DNA from: JBMNQI01 sp050944055
GTDB taxonomy: Bacteria; Bacillota; Clostridia; Oscillospirales; Oscillospiraceae
Direction: 5' to 3'
Assembly: GCA_050944055.1 (NCBI GenBank)
Contig: JBMNQI010000046.1
Span: forward strand, 1 to 18,715
DNA length: 18,715 nucleotides
A program made the position numbers and the translations under genes. Below the pieces are notes generated by a model. The model had not been told where the DNA came from. It worked only from the letters and a program-made list of their open reading frames with translations, and did not search any database. This document shows positions 1 through 6,854 of the stretch, in pieces (position 1 is the first letter of the stretch; each line of letters starts with the position of its first letter).

Positions 1-287
1 GCATAGAGGGCGAATCGCTGCTTTTGCTGCTGGACCAAAAAGGCATTATGGCTTCGTCGGGTTCCGCCTGCACATCGGGCTCTCTTGACCCGAGCCATGT
101 TCTGCTGGCAATCGGCAGGCCTCATGAAATTGCGCACGGCTCGCTCCGCCTGTCGCTCTGCGAATGGAATACAAAAGAAGAAATTGACTATATTCTGAAG
201 GCCGTTTACGAGATCGTGCCATATCTGCGGAGCATATCGCCGGTCTGGCGCGATCTTGAGGAAGGCAGAAAGCAACATATGCTCTAA
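1..287 (+). CDS. Cysteine desulfurase, NifS/IscS type (3' end only, 5' truncated by window edge)
   Basis: PLP-dependent enzyme that removes sulfur from L-cysteine and passes it as a persulfide to IscU and to thiolation enzymes such as MnmA; cytoplasmic. The reading frame is open from the left edge (first full codon at position 3). It contains the signature loop SSGSACTSGSLDPSHVL, whose Cys is the persulfide-carrying residue of class I desulfurases, followed by the usual LRLSL strand and C-terminal helix. About 94 codons are present out of roughly 390 expected, so the PLP lysine lies outside the window. It ends 17 bases before the IscU gene, so the two are almost certainly cotranscribed. Assignment to the iscS or nifS subgroup is not possible from the tail alone. 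Confidence 0.95.
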   Translation, partial: IEGESLLLLLDQKGIMASSGSACTSGSLDPSHVLLAIGRPHEIAHGSLRLSLCEWNTKEEIDYILKAVYEIVPYLRSISPVWRDLEEGRKQHML

Positions 288-304
288 AGAAAGGATAATT
301 AATT

Positions 305-736
305 ATGGCGCTGTACAGTGAAAAGGTAATGGATCATTTTACGCATCCAAGAAATGTGGGCGTAATCAAAGACGCCGACGGCATCGGCGAGGTCGGCAAC
401 GCCAGATGCGGCGACATCATGAAAATATATTTGAAAATCAATGACGGTATCGTCTCGGACGTAAAGTTTGAGACCTTCGGCTGCGCGTCGGCTATCGCCT
501 CCAGCTCGATGGCGACGGAGATGATAAAGGGCAAACCGCTTAACGAGGTTCTGGCGCTTACGAATAAGGCTGTGGCCGATGCCCTCGACGGTCTCCCTCC
601 TCATAAGCTGCACTGTTCCGTTCTGGCGGAGGAGGCAATTAAGGCGGCAGTCAAGGATTACTATGACAATAACGGGATCGAATATAATCACTCAGACTTC
701 CCCGACTGCGATAACTGTGAATACTGCGGGTTATAA
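305..736 (+). CDS. iscU: IscU/NifU-type Fe-S cluster assembly scaffold
   Basis: Scaffold on which the desulfurase builds [2Fe-2S]/[4Fe-4S] clusters before transfer to apo-proteins. The 143-residue protein has the three conserved ligand cysteines: C35 (GNARCGD, with the usual Asp two residues on), C60 (FGCASAIASSS) and C104 (LHCSVLAEEAI). The N-terminus MALYSEKVMDHFTHPRNVG is typical of Gram-positive IscU/NifU proteins. The LPPVK-like HscA contact loop reads LPPHK, as expected where no HscAB is needed. A GAAAGGA ribosome binding site precedes the ATG. The extreme C-terminus is unusual: it adds C135, C138 and C141 as C-x2-C-x2-C, outside the scaffold fold. It lies 17 bases after the desulfurase and 2 bases before nadA. 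Confidence 0.95.
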   Translation: MALYSEKVMDHFTHPRNVGVIKDADGIGEVGNARCGDIMKIYLKINDGIVSDVKFETFGCASAIASSSMATEMIKGKPLNEVLALTNKAVADALDGLPPHKLHCSVLAEEAIKAAVKDYYDNNGIEYNHSDFPDCDNCEYCGL

Positions 737-738
737 CG

Positions 739-1659
739 ATGACAACGCGGGAAATGCAGGACGAGATCCTGCGGCTTAAAAGGGAAAACGATATTTGCAT
801 ACTCGCGCACGCCTATCAGAGCCACGATATCTGGGAGGTCGCCGACTATGTCGGGGACTCGTTCGGATTGAGCCAACAGGCGGAAAAAGCTCCGCAAAAA
901 ACAGTTCTGATGTGCGGGGTCCGGTTTATGGCGGAAACGGTTAAGATCCTCTCGCCCGAAAAAAAGGTACTGATTTCGCATCCGGAGGCTGGCTGCCCAA
1001 TGGCCGACCAGATGGATAAGGAAATGCTTCTGCAGTTGAAGCAGAAGTATTCCGGCTACACTGTGGTCGCGTATATCAACACTACTGCCCAGACGAAAAC
1101 CGTCTGCGACGTCTGCGTGACCTCATCCTCCGCAGTAAAAATCGTGCGGAGAATCGAGAATCCGAACATTCTGTTCATCCCGGACTGCAATCTCGGCGAC
1201 TGGATAGCAAAACAGGTCCCCGAAAAGAACATTAAGCTCGTCCGCGGCGGCTGCCCCACTCACCTGCGCATGACCGTCAAGGATGTTGAAAAGGCGCGCA
1301 ATGCGCATCCGGGCGCGCTGCTTCTCGTGCATCCTGAGTGCCATCCGTCCGTAACAGCTCTTGCCGATTACGTAGGCAGCACGACCGGCATCATGTCTTA
1401 CGCCGAAAAAAGCAATGCCAAGGAGTTTATTATAGGAACGGAAAACAGCATCGTTGAGCATCTTCAGTTTAAATGCCCGGACAAGAGATTCTATTCCCTG
1501 TCAAAGGACTGCGTCTGCCATAACATGAAGCTCACGACGCTTGCCGACGTATTAAACTGCGTAAAAGGCACGGGAGGCGAAGAAATAAATCTTAGCCGCG
1601 ACGAGATTGCCGGAGCCAGAAAATGCATCGACGAAATGCTGAGGCTGGGCAATGAATAA
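739..1659 (+). CDS. nadA: Quinolinate synthase NadA
   Basis: Condenses iminoaspartate with dihydroxyacetone phosphate to make quinolinate in de novo NAD synthesis, using an oxygen-sensitive [4Fe-4S] cluster; cytoplasmic. The 306 residues match the short Firmicutes/Thermotoga form. The probable cluster ligands are C86 (EAGCPMAD), C172 (GGCPTH) and C260 (CVCHNMKLTTL). Probable substrate residues are H24 and Y26 (ILAHAYQ), S41 (GDSFGLS), Y112 and N114 (AYINTTA), H198 (HPEC) and the STTGIM loop near 216-220. It starts 2 bases after iscU with only a weak ribosome binding site, suggesting translational coupling, and overlaps mnmA by 8 bases. The usual partners nadB and nadC are not in this window. 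Placement in a Fe-S assembly operon fits its need for a cluster. Confidence 0.95.
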   Translation: MTTREMQDEILRLKRENDICILAHAYQSHDIWEVADYVGDSFGLSQQAEKAPQKTVLMCGVRFMAETVKILSPEKKVLISHPEAGCPMADQMDKEMLLQLKQKYSGYTVVAYINTTAQTKTVCDVCVTSSSAVKIVRRIENPNILFIPDCNLGDWIAKQVPEKNIKLVRGGCPTHLRMTVKDVEKARNAHPGALLLVHPECHPSVTALADYVGSTTGIMSYAEKSNAKEFIIGTENSIVEHLQFKCPDKRFYSLSKDCVCHNMKLTTLADVLNCVKGTGGEEINLSRDEIAGARKCIDEMLRLGNE

Positions 1660-2719
1660 AAAGGCGTTGATTGCCATGAGTGGCGGCGTGGATTCAAGCG
1701 TCGCCGCTTTGCTTATGAAAGAAAATGGCTATGACTGTATCGGCGCGACAATGCGCCTTTTCCAAAACGAAGACGCGGGCATACTGAGCGGGAAAGCCTG
1801 CTGCTCGCTCGAGGATACAGAGGACGCACGCAGCGTGGCTTACAGGCTCGGCATACCGTATTACGTATTTAATTTCACATGCGATTTCAGATCACAGGTC
1901 ATCGAACGCTTTATTTCAGCCTACGAGAGCGGAGAAACGCCTAATCCCTGTATCGACTGCAACCGGTATATGAAGTTCGACAAACTGCTTCGGCGAGCCG
2001 AGATTCTGGGATGCGAATGCGTTGTCACAGGCCATTACGCCCGCATTGAGAAGGAAAACAATCGATACATTCTGAAAAAGGCGGTTGACGAAGCAAAAGA
2101 CCAGAGCTATGTTCTGTATTTCGTTTCGCAGGAGCAGCTTGCGCGCATTATGTTCCCGCTTGGTAACATGCGCAAGGCCGAGGTGCGTAAATTAGCCGAA
2201 AAGCATGGTTTAGTCAACGCGGGAAAGCGCGAAAGCCAGGACATTTGCTTTGCGCCTAGCGGGGACTACGCGAGGATAATTAACAAGCTAACGGGCAGGA
2301 CATATCCGCGCGGTAATTTCATTTCCCGCGAAGGCATAATACTCGGCGAGCATAAAGGTATAATCCGTTATACCGTAGGGCAAAGGAAAGGCCTCGGCCT
2401 CTCGCTTAAAGAACCGATGTATGTCTGCAAAATAAATACGGCTGATAATACGGTTACGCTCGGAAGAAATGAAGACTTATATTCAAAGGATTTGGACGCG
2501 CGTGACTTCAACTGGATCGTTACTGACAATCCTCCGGAAAAAATGCGCGTAAAAGCAAAAATATGTTACAGGCATAAGGAACAATGGGCAATTGTTACGC
2601 CTACCGGGCGCGACTCAATTCACCTGGTCTTTGATGAGCCGCAGCGCGCTATTACAAAGGGGCAGGCCGTTGTGCTGTATGAAGGCGATATTGTTGTCGG
2701 CGGTGGAACTATTTGCTGA
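1652..2719 (+). CDS. mnmA: tRNA-specific 2-thiouridylase MnmA
   Basis: Makes the 2-thio group of (mnm5/cmnm5)s2U34 in tRNA Lys, Glu and Gln, using ATP and sulfur from a cysteine desulfurase. The 355-residue protein has the PP-loop SGGVDSS near residues 10-16, the CCSLEDTEDA stretch common in clostridial homologues, the thiolation cysteine in NPCIDCN (C103, with C100 forming a C-x2-C) and the catalytic C199 in ESQDICF. The C-terminal beta-barrel with the GQRKGLGL element is complete. The start overlaps the end of nadA by 8 bases, and GAGG at 1641-1644 lies 7 bases before the ATG, so it belongs to the desulfurase-iscU-nadA operon. The C-x2-C in place of D-x2-C is discussed in the literature as a mark of possible Fe-S dependence; this is not shown here. 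Confidence 0.96.
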   Translation: MNKKALIAMSGGVDSSVAALLMKENGYDCIGATMRLFQNEDAGILSGKACCSLEDTEDARSVAYRLGIPYYVFNFTCDFRSQVIERFISAYESGETPNPCIDCNRYMKFDKLLRRAEILGCECVVTGHYARIEKENNRYILKKAVDEAKDQSYVLYFVSQEQLARIMFPLGNMRKAEVRKLAEKHGLVNAGKRESQDICFAPSGDYARIINKLTGRTYPRGNFISREGIILGEHKGIIRYTVGQRKGLGLSLKEPMYVCKINTADNTVTLGRNEDLYSKDLDARDFNWIVTDNPPEKMRVKAKICYRHKEQWAIVTPTGRDSIHLVFDEPQRAITKGQAVVLYEGDIVVGGGTIC

Positions 2720-2730
2720 CACATATACGC

Positions 2731-2760
2731 TTGATACCCATATCCTACCTGCAGTATAAT
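2731..2760 (+). promoter_or_regulatory. Sigma-A-type promoter for the iscR-like gene
   Basis: TTGATA at 2731-2736 and TATAAT at 2755-2760 are separated by 18 bases, starting 11 bases after the mnmA stop. Predicted transcription would begin near 2767, just ahead of the ribosome binding site GGAGGT at 2772-2777. This suggests the regulator gene can be expressed independently of the upstream operon. The family is usually autoregulated, but I could not see a convincing IscR-type palindrome over this promoter. Confidence 0.7.
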
Positions 2761-2784
2761 AGGTTTATGTTGGAGGTGCTTATA

Positions 2785-3213
2785 ATGATGGTGTCGACGA
2801 AAGGCAGATACGCCCTGCGCGTTATGGTGGATCTGTCGGAACACAATACGGGCGCTTATATCCCACTTAAAGACATTGCCGCAAGGCAGGAAATATCACA
2901 AAAATACCTTGAAAGCATTATGGCCGTGCTTTCAAAGGCCGGCTTTGTGGACGCGATCCATGGAAAGGGCGGCGGCTATAAGCTGAACCGGGACCCGAAC
3001 GAATACACGGTTGGCAGCGTTCTGAAACTGACTGAAGGGACTCTTGCGCCGGTTGCCTGCCTTGATAACGGACATAGTAAATGCGATAGGGCGGCAAACT
3101 GCAAAACGCTTCCTATGTGGACTGAGTTGGACCGTCTTATAAATGATTATCTTGAACGTATCACAGTGGGTGATTTGGTTAAAAACGTTTCATCAGGCGA
3201 TTATGTCATATAG
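2785..3213 (+). CDS. iscR: Rrf2-family Fe-S sensing transcriptional regulator (IscR-like)
   Basis: DNA-binding regulator expected to sense Fe-S cluster status and control the neighbouring assembly genes. The 142 residues start MMVSTKGRYALRVMVDL, the canonical Rrf2 winged-helix opening. The recognition helix region is SQKYLESIMAVLSKAG and the wing is HGKGGGYKL. Three cysteines, C92, C100 and C106 (C-x7-C-x5-C, followed by KTLPMW), match the cluster-binding pattern of Gram-positive IscR proteins and argue against CymR, which lacks them. The start at 2785 (or 2788, the next codon) is chosen because GGAGGT lies 7 bases upstream; a longer in-frame ATG at 2713 would lie before the promoter and inside the end of mnmA. 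The gene sits downstream of the operon rather than at its head. Confidence 0.9.
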   Translation: MMVSTKGRYALRVMVDLSEHNTGAYIPLKDIAARQEISQKYLESIMAVLSKAGFVDAIHGKGGGYKLNRDPNEYTVGSVLKLTEGTLAPVACLDNGHSKCDRAANCKTLPMWTELDRLINDYLERITVGDLVKNVSSGDYVI

Positions 3214-3253
3214 CGCGTATATTTCTTTTTAAAATATGTGATACGCAAAAGCT

Positions 3254-3290
3254 TTTAAGGAGGGCATGAATGCTCTCCTTAAATTATTTT
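3254..3290 (+). terminator. Rho-independent terminator after iscR
   Basis: Inverted repeat 3254-3267 / 3270-3283 gives up to 14 base pairs (TTTAAGGAGGGCAT with its complement, one G-T wobble) and a tiny loop, followed by TTATTTT. It lies 40 bases after the iscR stop. Confidence 0.75.
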
Positions 3291-3463
3291 CAGGACGGAG
3301 CATTGTAAAACGCCCGCCGCAGCCTCGCCTGGGCTGCGATTTACCCTGTACACGCTCAATTAAATTTGTTATTTTGCCTAAGAATAAAGACCCCGTATTT
3401 ACTAGCTTTGTTGCAATCGCTAAAATTGAGGATTTCTTTTGTCTCCGCTGGACATCGACCTGA
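3291..3463. other. Gene-free spacer with a small hairpin
   Basis: No convincing gene on either strand. The only structure I see is a 7-bp hairpin, CGCAGCC at 3318-3324 with GGCTGCG at 3332-3338 and a 7-base loop. It has no T-tract on the + strand, so its role is unclear. Confidence 0.4.
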
Positions 3464-3492
3464 TTGGTAATTTTTGGTATTATAGATATGAT
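3464..3492 (+). promoter_or_regulatory. Promoter for the solute-binding protein gene
   Basis: TTGGTA at 3464-3469 and TATGAT at 3487-3492 are separated by exactly 17 bases. Predicted transcription starts near 3499, giving a leader of about 88 bases before the chosen ATG at 3587. Confidence 0.6.
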
Positions 3493-3530
3493 TAGTAATT
3501 TACATCCGAAAAATGCTTAAGTCTGTTTTA

Positions 3531-3564
3531 TGCCACTTGGCGGCACGCGGAACCCGGAAGCCAA
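3531..3564 (+). promoter_or_regulatory. Structured mRNA leader with mutually exclusive stems
   Basis: TGCC (3531-3534) can pair with GGCA (3542-3545), while TTGGC (3537-3541) can pair with GCCAA (3560-3564). The first stem would put TTGGC in its loop, so the two compete. The structure lies just before the ribosome binding site AGGAGG near 3574-3579. I could not match it to a known riboswitch class. Confidence 0.25.
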
Positions 3565-3586
3565 ATTTATGACAGGAGGAAAGAAA

Positions 3587-5212
3587 ATGAAAGAAAAAAG
3601 GCTTTTGGCGCTGTTTCTCGTTCTTGCAATTGTGTTTTCCTTTGTCGGTTGCAGTTCAGACGCGGACGTGGGAAAAGCAGCTTCGGATACTCCCGCAGCG
3701 GCGGAAGTGAACGGTCCTGCGGAGCCTGCAGGCCAAAAGGCTGCGCAGGAATCCGCTTCTTCGAAGAAAGACGACCCTAACGCCAGAGTTCTTCACGTCG
3801 GCACTACGGTGTCTGGCGGAGGCTTCCATATCACGGATCACGGTGACACGCTGGCAAACTACCTGATATTTGAGTCCCTTGTCCGCATGGATAACGGTGT
3901 TTGCTATCCGCTGCTGGCGGAATCAATAACATGGGCGGATAATCTCACCTGCGAGGTGAAGGTCAAGGAAAACGTGACATTTAACAACGGCGAACCGGTC
4001 CTGGGCGAGGACATTCTATATGCCTTCCAGATGTCGGCCAAAGGCATGATGGCAATCAACTTTACGTGCCTCGACATTGAGAACTCATATGTCAAGGACG
4101 ACGGGATGACGGTAGTTTTCAAGCTCAACTACGAATACGGCCCGTTCGAAGAATATACGCTGGAGATACCCTGTATTGTGGATAAATCCGCCTGTGAGGA
4201 CTGGGAGGTTAGCGATCCGCGCTGGTGGGATCAGCCCATCACTACCGGTCCCTATCGCATTGTTGAAAACATTTCCGGCTCCCATCTTACGCTTGAAAAG
4301 CGGGATGATTACTGGAACAAGGACAACATGCCTGAGTGGGATATGATAGTTATTCATTATTTTTCCGACCAGACGGCCATGTTTGTCGCTTTTGAGAACG
4401 GAGAGCTTGATATCGTAATGAACATGGCGTCCACGGACTATGACCGTGTGGTTGCCGGAGACGTCAAGAACGCGGATACTGTCGCATACGGAACGGTTGG
4501 TCATAAGGCCAATTACTGCCTCTACATGAATCCGAACCGGCCGGAGTTTAATGATCCTAAGGTACGCGAGGCCATTGCATATGCGATAGACCGCGAGGCT
4601 GTCGGCACCGTTTGCTTTGGCGGGCTGTACAAACTGCCCACTTCCGTTCTTTCGGAAAGCACCAGGTATTACAAGAAAACCGGGGCATATGGGTACGATT
4701 TGAAATATGCCAAGCAGTGCATGGCCGAATCCTCCTATTCCCAGGGCTTCACCGTGGAGGCAGTCTGCGTCATCGGCGAGGATATTATGTGGGAGGTAAT
4801 CCAGGGTAACCTGGCGCAAATCGGCATTGACGTGAAAATCAGCACCTACGATATGATGACCGCCATAGGAATGCTTTTGGGAGGCGCAGGAGACGTGATG
4901 CTGTCTGCCGCAGGAAACAAATTCTGTGAGCCATATGTGGAGCTTTCCTCCGCTTGTGACGACAGTGGCCTTCCTGTGACCCGTATTATGGATGAGCAGT
5001 ACAACGAGTGGTTTGACGCCGCGCTGTTCACCACGGATAGAGCCCAGCGCGAAGAAAACTATGCTAAGGTGCAGCAGTGGCTGCACGACAACTTCCAGAG
5101 CATTCCCGTCGTAGAGCCGACCTACTCCTATGCGTATCGTACGGACAAAATTTCGTCTGTGGAGATTGACAGCGTTACCAATCCCAACCTCAACAACATC
5201 CATTCTAAATAG
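3587..5212 (+). CDS. Extracytoplasmic solute-binding lipoprotein, ABC transporter family 5 (OppA/DppA/NikA type)
   Basis: Captures an oligopeptide, nickel complex or similar ligand outside the membrane for an ABC importer. The 541-residue protein starts MKEKRLLALF, followed by a hydrophobic segment and the lipobox SFVGC with lipidated C22, then an Ala/Asp/Glu-rich linker to about residue 60. The mature domain shows the family-5 sequence pattern: an N-terminal lobe opening LANYLIFESLVRMDNG, then TGPYRIVE, YWNKDNMPEWD and KVREAIAYAIDREAV. The ATG at 3587 is preferred over one 57 bases upstream because AGGAGG lies 8 bases before it and the signal peptide then starts correctly. No permease or ATPase genes adjoin it: an IscR-like gene precedes and trkA follows, each separated by a terminator. 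The ligand cannot be assigned. Confidence 0.9.
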   Translation: MKEKRLLALFLVLAIVFSFVGCSSDADVGKAASDTPAAAEVNGPAEPAGQKAAQESASSKKDDPNARVLHVGTTVSGGGFHITDHGDTLANYLIFESLVRMDNGVCYPLLAESITWADNLTCEVKVKENVTFNNGEPVLGEDILYAFQMSAKGMMAINFTCLDIENSYVKDDGMTVVFKLNYEYGPFEEYTLEIPCIVDKSACEDWEVSDPRWWDQPITTGPYRIVENISGSHLTLEKRDDYWNKDNMPEWDMIVIHYFSDQTAMFVAFENGELDIVMNMASTDYDRVVAGDVKNADTVAYGTVGHKANYCLYMNPNRPEFNDPKVREAIAYAIDREAVGTVCFGGLYKLPTSVLSESTRYYKKTGAYGYDLKYAKQCMAESSYSQGFTVEAVCVIGEDIMWEVIQGNLAQIGIDVKISTYDMMTAIGMLLGGAGDVMLSAAGNKFCEPYVELSSACDDSGLPVTRIMDEQYNEWFDAALFTTDRAQREENYAKVQQWLHDNFQSIPVVEPTYSYAYRTDKISSVEIDSVTNPNLNNIHSK

Positions 5213-5243
5213 AGTTATAATATATTAAGCGATAGAGCAAAAG

Positions 5244-5279
5244 ATCCGGCAGGCAGTTTGCCACTGCTTGCCGGATTTC
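5244..5279 (+). terminator. Terminator after the solute-binding protein gene
   Basis: Stem 5244-5257 pairs with 5263-5276 over 14 bp (ATCCGGCA, a G-T wobble, then GCAGT), with a 5-base loop. The T-tract is short (TTT). It begins 31 bases after the stop codon. Confidence 0.7.
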
Positions 5280-5417
5280 CGTCCGTCAAGCGGCTGCTAT
5301 CTGGGCGGTTCAGACGCGAGTAAAACTGCGAATGTAAAAGTACATACGATACGCCGCTCTATAAAAACTTTTTATTTCGCGTTTTTCCTTTTTATTGTCG
5401 CATTAATAAAACAGTTG

Positions 5418-5426
5418 TGCTATAAT
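5418..5426 (+). promoter_or_regulatory. Extended -10 promoter for trkAH
   Basis: TGCTATAAT gives a consensus -10 (TATAAT, 5421-5426) with the TGn extension. No good -35 lies 17 bases upstream; TTGTCG at 5395-5400 is 20 bases away. The short leader of about 57 bases leaves no room for a c-di-AMP (ydaO) riboswitch, which precedes some K+ transporter genes. Confidence 0.6.
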
Positions 5427-5489
5427 ACGTTATGTTTTTTAGCGTGTTTCTAATTTAACTTCTATAACGCTAGGATTAGGAGTAATTAA

Positions 5490-6848
5490 ATGGATATAGT
5501 TATTGTCGGCGCCGGTAAAATCGGTTATACCGTAGCAAGCCAGCTTGCGCTTGAAGGGCACGGCATCACTTTGTTGGAAAAAAACGAAGATACGCTGAAT
5601 CACGCTCTTGGGACTATCGACATAGCGGGCTTTTTGGGCAGCGGCGTAAACAGGTATGTTTTACAGGAGGCCAAGGCGGGAGAAGCCGACCTGTTTATCG
5701 CGCTCACTGGCAACGACGAGCATAACCTGCTCGGTTGTCTTATCGCAAAAAAACTCGGCGCAAAAAACACCATCGCCCGCGTAAGGCAGCCTGAATACAA
5801 CAGCGTAATACCTATTATTGCCGAGGATCTCGGCTTGTCCATGTCCGTAAATCCCGAAAGAGAAACAGCCATGGAAATCGCAAGAATACTTGAATTCCCG
5901 CTTGCAAAAAAGGTTGAGACATTTGCTCAGGGAAGAGTTGAGATGATTGACTATGAGGTCGACGTCAACAGCCCCATGTACGGCAAGCTGGTGAAAGACG
6001 TTTTTGCCCATATGCGCTCCGCTCTTGTCTGCGCGGTTGAGCGCGGCGGCGAAGTCTTAATTCCTTTCGGCGATTTTTGCTTTGAGAAAGGCGATGTCAT
6101 GACAATAGTCGCCCCCGCCGGCAATCTGAGCATTTTCTTTAAGGAATCGGGCGTTAAGCATCAGAGTATAAAAAAGGTAATTATATGCGGCGGCGGGCGT
6201 CCGTCTTTCTATCTTGCGGAACAATTGCTCTCGCGGCACATAAGAGTATCCATTATTGAGCATGATGCGGCCGTCGCTCAATCGCTTTCCGAGGCGCTTC
6301 CCAATGCGGAAATTATTGTAGGCGACGGCACCAGCCAGGAGGTCCTCGATGAGAAGGGCATCTCAAGCGCGGATGCTTTCTGCTGTTTGACCGGCATTGA
6401 CGAGGAGAACATTCTGGCTGCTATGTACGCAAAGCATATCGCGCCAAAAATAAAAACGGTGACAAAGATTAACCGAACAGAACTTATACCGATTGTTAAG
6501 CCTCTGGGAATAGGAAGCATTGTTTCCCCGAAGCTCATTGCCGCCGACAGGGTTTTAAGCTATGTCCGCGCAAAGCAGAACGGGGTCGGAAGTGGCGTTC
6601 TCACGATGTACAGTATTGTCAATAACAAGGCCGAAGCCATAGAGTTTGAAGTCAGCAGCGGAAGCAAGCTGATCAACGTCCCGATTCGGGATCTTAAACT
6701 GAAGGACAATATAATTCTTGCATGCATTATCAGGAATAGCCAGATTATCTCTCCGCGCGGCAACGATGCGCTTCAAAGCGGAGATTCGGTTATTGTTGTG
6801 ACGACGCATACGGGTTTTGACGTTCTCGATGATATTATCAGAGGATAG
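5490..6848 (+). CDS. trkA: Trk potassium uptake regulatory subunit TrkA
   Basis: Cytoplasmic nucleotide-binding gating subunit that controls the K+ channel subunit TrkH. At 452 residues it has the full double RCK arrangement: RCK_N1 about 1-125 with GAGKIG (G7, G9, G12) and an acidic residue E30 ending strand 2, RCK_C1 about 140-220, RCK_N2 about 228-345, RCK_C2 about 365-450. The second Rossmann motif is GGGRPS, with Ser at 239 where the third Gly is usual, so the second site may bind nucleotide differently or not at all. AGGAG at 5478-5482 supports the start. It ends 6 bases before trkH, forming an operon behind an extended -10 promoter. Confidence 0.95.
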   Translation: MDIVIVGAGKIGYTVASQLALEGHGITLLEKNEDTLNHALGTIDIAGFLGSGVNRYVLQEAKAGEADLFIALTGNDEHNLLGCLIAKKLGAKNTIARVRQPEYNSVIPIIAEDLGLSMSVNPERETAMEIARILEFPLAKKVETFAQGRVEMIDYEVDVNSPMYGKLVKDVFAHMRSALVCAVERGGEVLIPFGDFCFEKGDVMTIVAPAGNLSIFFKESGVKHQSIKKVIICGGGRPSFYLAEQLLSRHIRVSIIEHDAAVAQSLSEALPNAEIIVGDGTSQEVLDEKGISSADAFCCLTGIDEENILAAMYAKHIAPKIKTVTKINRTELIPIVKPLGIGSIVSPKLIAADRVLSYVRAKQNGVGSGVLTMYSIVNNKAEAIEFEVSSGSKLINVPIRDLKLKDNIILACIIRNSQIISPRGNDALQSGDSVIVVTTHTGFDVLDDIIRG

Positions 6849-6854
6849 CTGCTC

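Noticed and set aside
2734..2757. ATAC...GTAT ends around the iscR promoter as an IscR operator.
   Set aside because: Only the outer four bases are symmetric; the interior does not match a palindrome or the known IscR type 1 site.
3266..3463. 65-codon open frame after iscR on the + strand.
   Set aside because: It starts inside the terminator hairpin, has no real ribosome binding context beyond the stem itself, and its product looks random.
4085..5203. 372-codon open frame on the - strand opposite the solute-binding protein gene.
   Set aside because: Antisense shadow caused by codon bias; the + strand gene has signal peptide, ribosome binding site, promoter and terminator.
5213..5489. c-di-AMP (ydaO) riboswitch upstream of the potassium uptake operon.
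   Set aside because: The predicted leader after the extended -10 is about 57 bases, too short, and none of the conserved elements were seen.
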